From the NCBI GenBank assembly GCA_039881145.1, contig JAYKKI010000006.1:9618501-9682500 (forward strand): a stretch of 64,000 nucleotides of DNA, written 5' to 3'. The notes below the pieces were generated by a model, which did not search any database, had not been told where the DNA came from, and was given only the letters and a program-made list of their open reading frames with translations. Shown here piece by piece: positions 60,120 through 64,000 of this stretch. Made by a program: the position numbers and the translations under genes. The stretch comes from Druceiella hillmani (lineage: Eukaryota > Arthropoda > Insecta > Lepidoptera > Hepialidae). Each line of letters begins with the position of its first letter. The first letter of the stretch is position 1.

Positions 60120-60235
60120 CGTCGCCGTGGCGTTTTTGTGATCAACCCTATACACGCGGGCCCCTAGCGTTCTGCGGGAGTTTGACGCGGCTCCCCGCAA
60201 GGAATCGGGTTTGATCCCCGGCTGCTCGTGGAAAA
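60120..60235 (+). mobile_element. Possible tRNA-derived SINE fragment
   Basis: A GC-rich island contains gggtttgatccccggc (60,207-60,222), close to the pol III B box GGTTCGANTCC. No good A box at the expected distance and no complete tRNA cloverleaf are present. An A-run follows at 60,231. A decayed SINE head is the best guess. Confidence 0.35.
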
Positions 60236-60520
60236 AAATGAATTCAATATTAAAAGTTTCATCCCACAACGATATACCGTACAATATTGTACTGCAAAAA
60301 TTGTTTTTTGCAGACCTTGATTTTTATTGTTGCCTATTATATGAAAAAAAAAATTCAATATTCATAATTATCCTTAGAGCTAAAAGAACTACTGTCTTCA
60401 ATAAAGACCAACGAATCGAAGAGAAACGATAAATGAGAGCTGCTGTTCGAGTCAATTACGACAAATGCCATTTTCACACAAATTCTTAGATACTTTTATG
60501 TTTCCGAATATATATCCGTT

Positions 60521-60523
60521 ATA

Positions 60524-60580
<57 letters not shown>
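60521..60580. repeat. (TA)n microsatellite
   Basis: About 60 bases of TA repeats. Confidence 0.95.
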
Positions 60581-60585
<5 letters not shown>

Positions 60586-63500
60586 TATGTAACATTCCTA
60601 TTAGCTGTACTCACCCGTAAAATTTATTGATCCTAATTAATTTAGAGAAAATGCGTTGACATCAATATGTACATACTAATTCCTTTTGGTTCTAATCCAA
60701 AATGATGTGACGTTGAAGTTACGAGTCTACCAATTGCCTTTCCACTTTGGTGAATATCGTACTTAGGGTGATTATCTGAGCACATTGAATGCTTAGAAAA
60801 ATATGTTTAAATTAATTTGAAGTGTGTCAATTAAAAGTGTCCCTTTTCTGTGAATCATAACGGCCCCTTCTCAAAACAAATTAGCACAACGCACATACCT
60901 TTGAGGCATCTATCGTACTCACTTCACTAAGAGATCATAAAAAACGTAAAACTGATGCATTTAATATAGTTAAACGGTGAACTATATTAAATAAATAAGC
61001 CAGAAAATATTTTTACAGTTTAACGTGATACAAAAAGTAAATGTACTCATGGACATTGAAAGCAAGATGATGAAACAGTCTTATTGTGCAAACATTTTAG
61101 TCACATATGTGGCGTTTCCATAAATGATCAAGCCAGAGATATATATATATATATATAATATAAAATACCTGATTATTTATCTTGAGAAATGTATAAAATT
61201 TGCAATTTAAAACGGCCAGCAAATGCTATATAATTGTCCTAGATTAGTCAAGTGTGTACATATTACAGGTCAGAAAGAAGACATATCTCTTTTTAAGAAT
61301 TTACTTTATGATATATGTTCTATATTAATAAAATTATTAAAATTAATTAAATTATTATTCTGTAAAGTAGGTACTTGGACGTAAACGTTATCCATCTTTT
61401 TATTTAAACTAATGTAAATTATTACTCGACTTATGATGAAGCTAAAGTAAGATCTATTGAAAATATAATAACATAATCAATAATAGAATAATAATAGTAA
61501 TGGATATAAATTGAACAGTAAAAATAGAAACGTAGGCGAATTAAAAGGAACTTTAACTTTAACTTAACTTTTTGTAAAGTATTTTATATAAATATATTTA
61601 AGTTACCCTTCAATCATCCGGGTCCAGTTAATTCTAGAGTTGGGCAGTACGTGCATTTGATGTATAAAGCAAAAGATTCTTCATAACAAATATGGTACCA
61701 CTGTAAACAAAAAAGAGTGGGATTTTTAGGGCGTGACAAAAAGCATCACAAGCTATGTGAAATTAAAACCACTACCGTAGATTAAAGTTAGTAGTTACCT
61801 TTCGGATTCATCGTGTAAGTGAACAATTTAGAACAGTTGTGTAATAATATTTTGTATTAAAAATTTGGCTATGTTTAAAAGCCTTAAGAATGTGTGAGAA
61901 TTTTATAGATAACTAAATCTTATAATCTAATAATATTTAAGATATAATTATTTTATTTAAAAATGTTATTACGTTCCACATTACCATATATTTATTCAAG
62001 CAATACAATAAAGAAAGTATGAAGTCTCAAACTACCTGTATAATTGTATGAAAATTGAGACATTGCATTATTTAAAGTTGATGGCAGTCAGGGAATTATC
62101 AAAAGTTCTACTCACTGGAGGAATCTTCCAACAGAAGACCGAATCGCGCACGGTGTATTTTTTGGTTAACAATTGATCTAAATTGTATAACCGCTACCGC
62201 AACGGAATCTAGTCATAAACCAAATGTGTTCAACGAAGCATTTCATTTTACTGGCGGGCCAGTATCATATACCGTCATGTTGTGAGTACCTCTTTGCATT
62301 TTTTGCATAAAAAGGAAGATATTGACTTACGCTCTTATGTCATGAACGATCTAAATGCTGACCGAGCACGACGTTGCTTAACTTTAACTCACAAGTATCT
62401 GTCTGAATAGAGAAAAAAATAATTTATTTTCTTTCGATTAATAGAATATACCATAAATAGATTAAGTCCGCTTACAGCCACACTATATTTACTATTGTAC
62501 TGATAATTACAGAGGTATATAAATGTTATATATAAGGAGGTTTTGCATTTAGATTAAGAATACCAATAAACATTTTATATCTAGATTATCGTCAGAAAAA
62601 TACATAGGCAGATACAATGTAACCATTAGTGAACCTATAATGTCTACCTACAGGCTCAATTTTAAATATTATGAAGTAAGACTAAATCTAAATATATTAC
62701 AGAAATATGTTTCCCAAAGAAACGTCTTAACAGAAAGAGGAACAGGAACGCAAGTATCGAGTGTGTCACTATTTTATGAACTCTAAATCTAATTTTAACT
62801 CAGTTTCGTATAATTAACCGCTTTACGTCTTATTTGAACGTGACTTGATCCGTATATACATATGGTTTCCAAATATTTTTTAAGATTTCTAATTATTAGT
62901 TGATTCGTTTTGAGGAAAAATCAATGTAGATGCAATTACAGAAGAATGTGCATAAATTAAATTGCTTAAAATTCAAATATGTTTTACTTTTTATTATAGT
63001 TTTATACAGAAATTTTCTAATAAATGAGGATTTGCGTATTTTTATTATCTTAAGGACTAAAATTATCAGAAAAGAAATTAGAAACAACCTACAGTATTGC
63101 ATGTCTAAATAATTTAATTAATACATATATTTAATATTCATTATCGCTCGTGTTATAAAGAAACGAATCCAAACGATGGATGAAATAAAAACCATATACC
63201 ATTTGATAATTGTTATTAATTCCTGGAAATGTTATTTCTTTATGATTTGTTTCATTACTATTTAAACTTTATTATTTTAATATTACACTATTTTAATTTT
63301 TCCTTTACGCTTATAATCTGTCTACTAACCTGTCTCTGCCCATCACTGCGGAAATTTTATATAATTTTCTTCGTAACTCTTAATCACGGTAACTTCGAAA
63401 CTTTCCTATTACGATTGAAACCTAAACAAAATTGGTTGAGGGATTTCTGTCTACAAATTTGGAAAATCTCTGTCAACAGTTTCAGTAATTTTCGAGTTAA

Positions 63501-64000
63501 ATAAATTGGCACAAACTAGCTGACAGAGAGATACACAATTTTTTTGGCATTAGTAAAGATTGTTCAAACGAGTTTTTGAACAAAATTAGAAAGAAATTAA
63601 AAATCCCAGTTACACTTCAACTTTATTTACTTTCCTGATTTGTTTACATGTATTTCAATATTACAGTTAAATTAGTAACTTTTTTAAGGGCTAGGAAATG
63701 AAGTTGCAAACATATTTAATACTAAATGCGAACGTAATTTCTGCCTGTCATAAAATATTAGAGGGTTAAATCAGAATGTAATAAAATAAAAATCGCCGAA
63801 GTCTGTGTATTTGTTAGTGTTTCAATTGATAATTATAAATGCTGCGTTTTTTCGTATGAATGCTGCCAGTTCAGATTGATGTCAGGAATACCTTCTAATA
63901 AAATAGGTCACTTTTATAGGTAAAGAGATTACGAAAACATCGACTATCTTCCATTGCTCTTAATTAACTTAAAATATACCAGAAAAATTTAACTCAAAAT
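60581..64000. other. No gene supported
   Basis: AT-rich to the end of the window, with a short (TA)n at 61,140-61,157. The 91-codon frame at 63,229-63,504 (+) has a hydrophobic start but no receptor signature or splice context. Confidence 0.4.

Noticed and set aside
60120..60235. tRNA gene
   Set aside because: A B-box-like string is present, but no matching A box or cloverleaf could be drawn; kept only as a possible SINE fragment.
63229..63504. 91-codon hydrophobic frame near the window end
   Set aside because: No signature, no paralog in the window and composition typical of T-rich DNA.
1..64000. Bacterial-type features (operons, CRISPR array, riboswitch, Rho-independent terminators)
   Set aside because: Spliced receptor genes, insect mobile elements and long TA microsatellites show this is nuclear DNA of an animal; no regularly spaced repeat-spacer pattern exists.

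Overview
The window looks like AT-rich, gene-poor nuclear DNA from an insect, most likely a moth or butterfly. Evidence for an insect is a set of gustatory-receptor-like (7tm_7 family) genes with GT-AG introns. Evidence for Lepidoptera is weaker and rests on the repeats: a tandem array ending in a tail like 'gaagtcggttaaaaa' (55.0-55.85 kb), an element ending 'gaattgctcgtttaatag' (about 7.17 kb), and degenerate units of the 'ttctttcacg' type (24.6-25.2 kb). These resemble repeats I recall from Lepidoptera; I could not search a database.

Genes. Two related gustatory receptors (GRs) can be assembled by hand. GR-A, on the + strand at 32,438-41,830, is complete: four exons of 765, 78, 154 and 173 nt join in frame to 389 codons ending in the TYxxxxQF signature of insect GRs. 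GR-B, on the - strand at 3,966-1,262, has three exons of 765, 78 and 154 nt, the same sizes as in GR-A. Its fourth exon is not in the window and probably lies beyond base 1. Exon 1 of the two genes encodes 255 residues each without a gap, about 139 identical by hand count. A third, broken copy (GR-C, - strand) survives as a disrupted exon 1 at 20,240-20,805 and a frameshifted exon 3 at 18,394-18,545. GR-B and GR-C keep the same spacing to shared flanking sequence (5,520-5,790 and 22,620-22,870), which points to an old direct tandem duplication of about 17 kb.

Mobile elements. I see a LINE reverse-transcriptase relic inside GR-B intron 2 (2,202-2,850), LINE 3' ends at 21,978-22,550 (+) and 39,590-39,905 (-), a hAT (GTF2IRD2/ZBED5-like) transposase relic at 27,480-29,250, a mariner/Tc1-superfamily transposase relic at 46,080-46,750, a possible solo-LTR or promoter at 26,480-27,110, and foldback elements at 38,009-38,334 and 38,421-38,665 in GR-A intron 3. 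A diverged inverted duplication pairs 12,110-14,467 with 58,366-60,060.

Layout. 1-5.8 kb: GR-B and upstream flank. 6.0-7.2 kb: dispersed repeat carrying an extreme pyrimidine tract. 7.2-17.7 kb: non-coding, with the left arm of the inverted duplication. 17.7-22.9 kb: GR-C pseudogene and LINE debris. 23-30 kb: hairpin cluster, tandem repeats, LTR-like segment and hAT relic. 32.3-41.8 kb: GR-A. 42-64 kb: repeats and relics, no gene that I can support.

I did not find a new multi-gene system. The most informative content is the receptor family itself: the hand-spliced gene models, the promoter blocks shared by GR-A and GR-B, and the duplication history.
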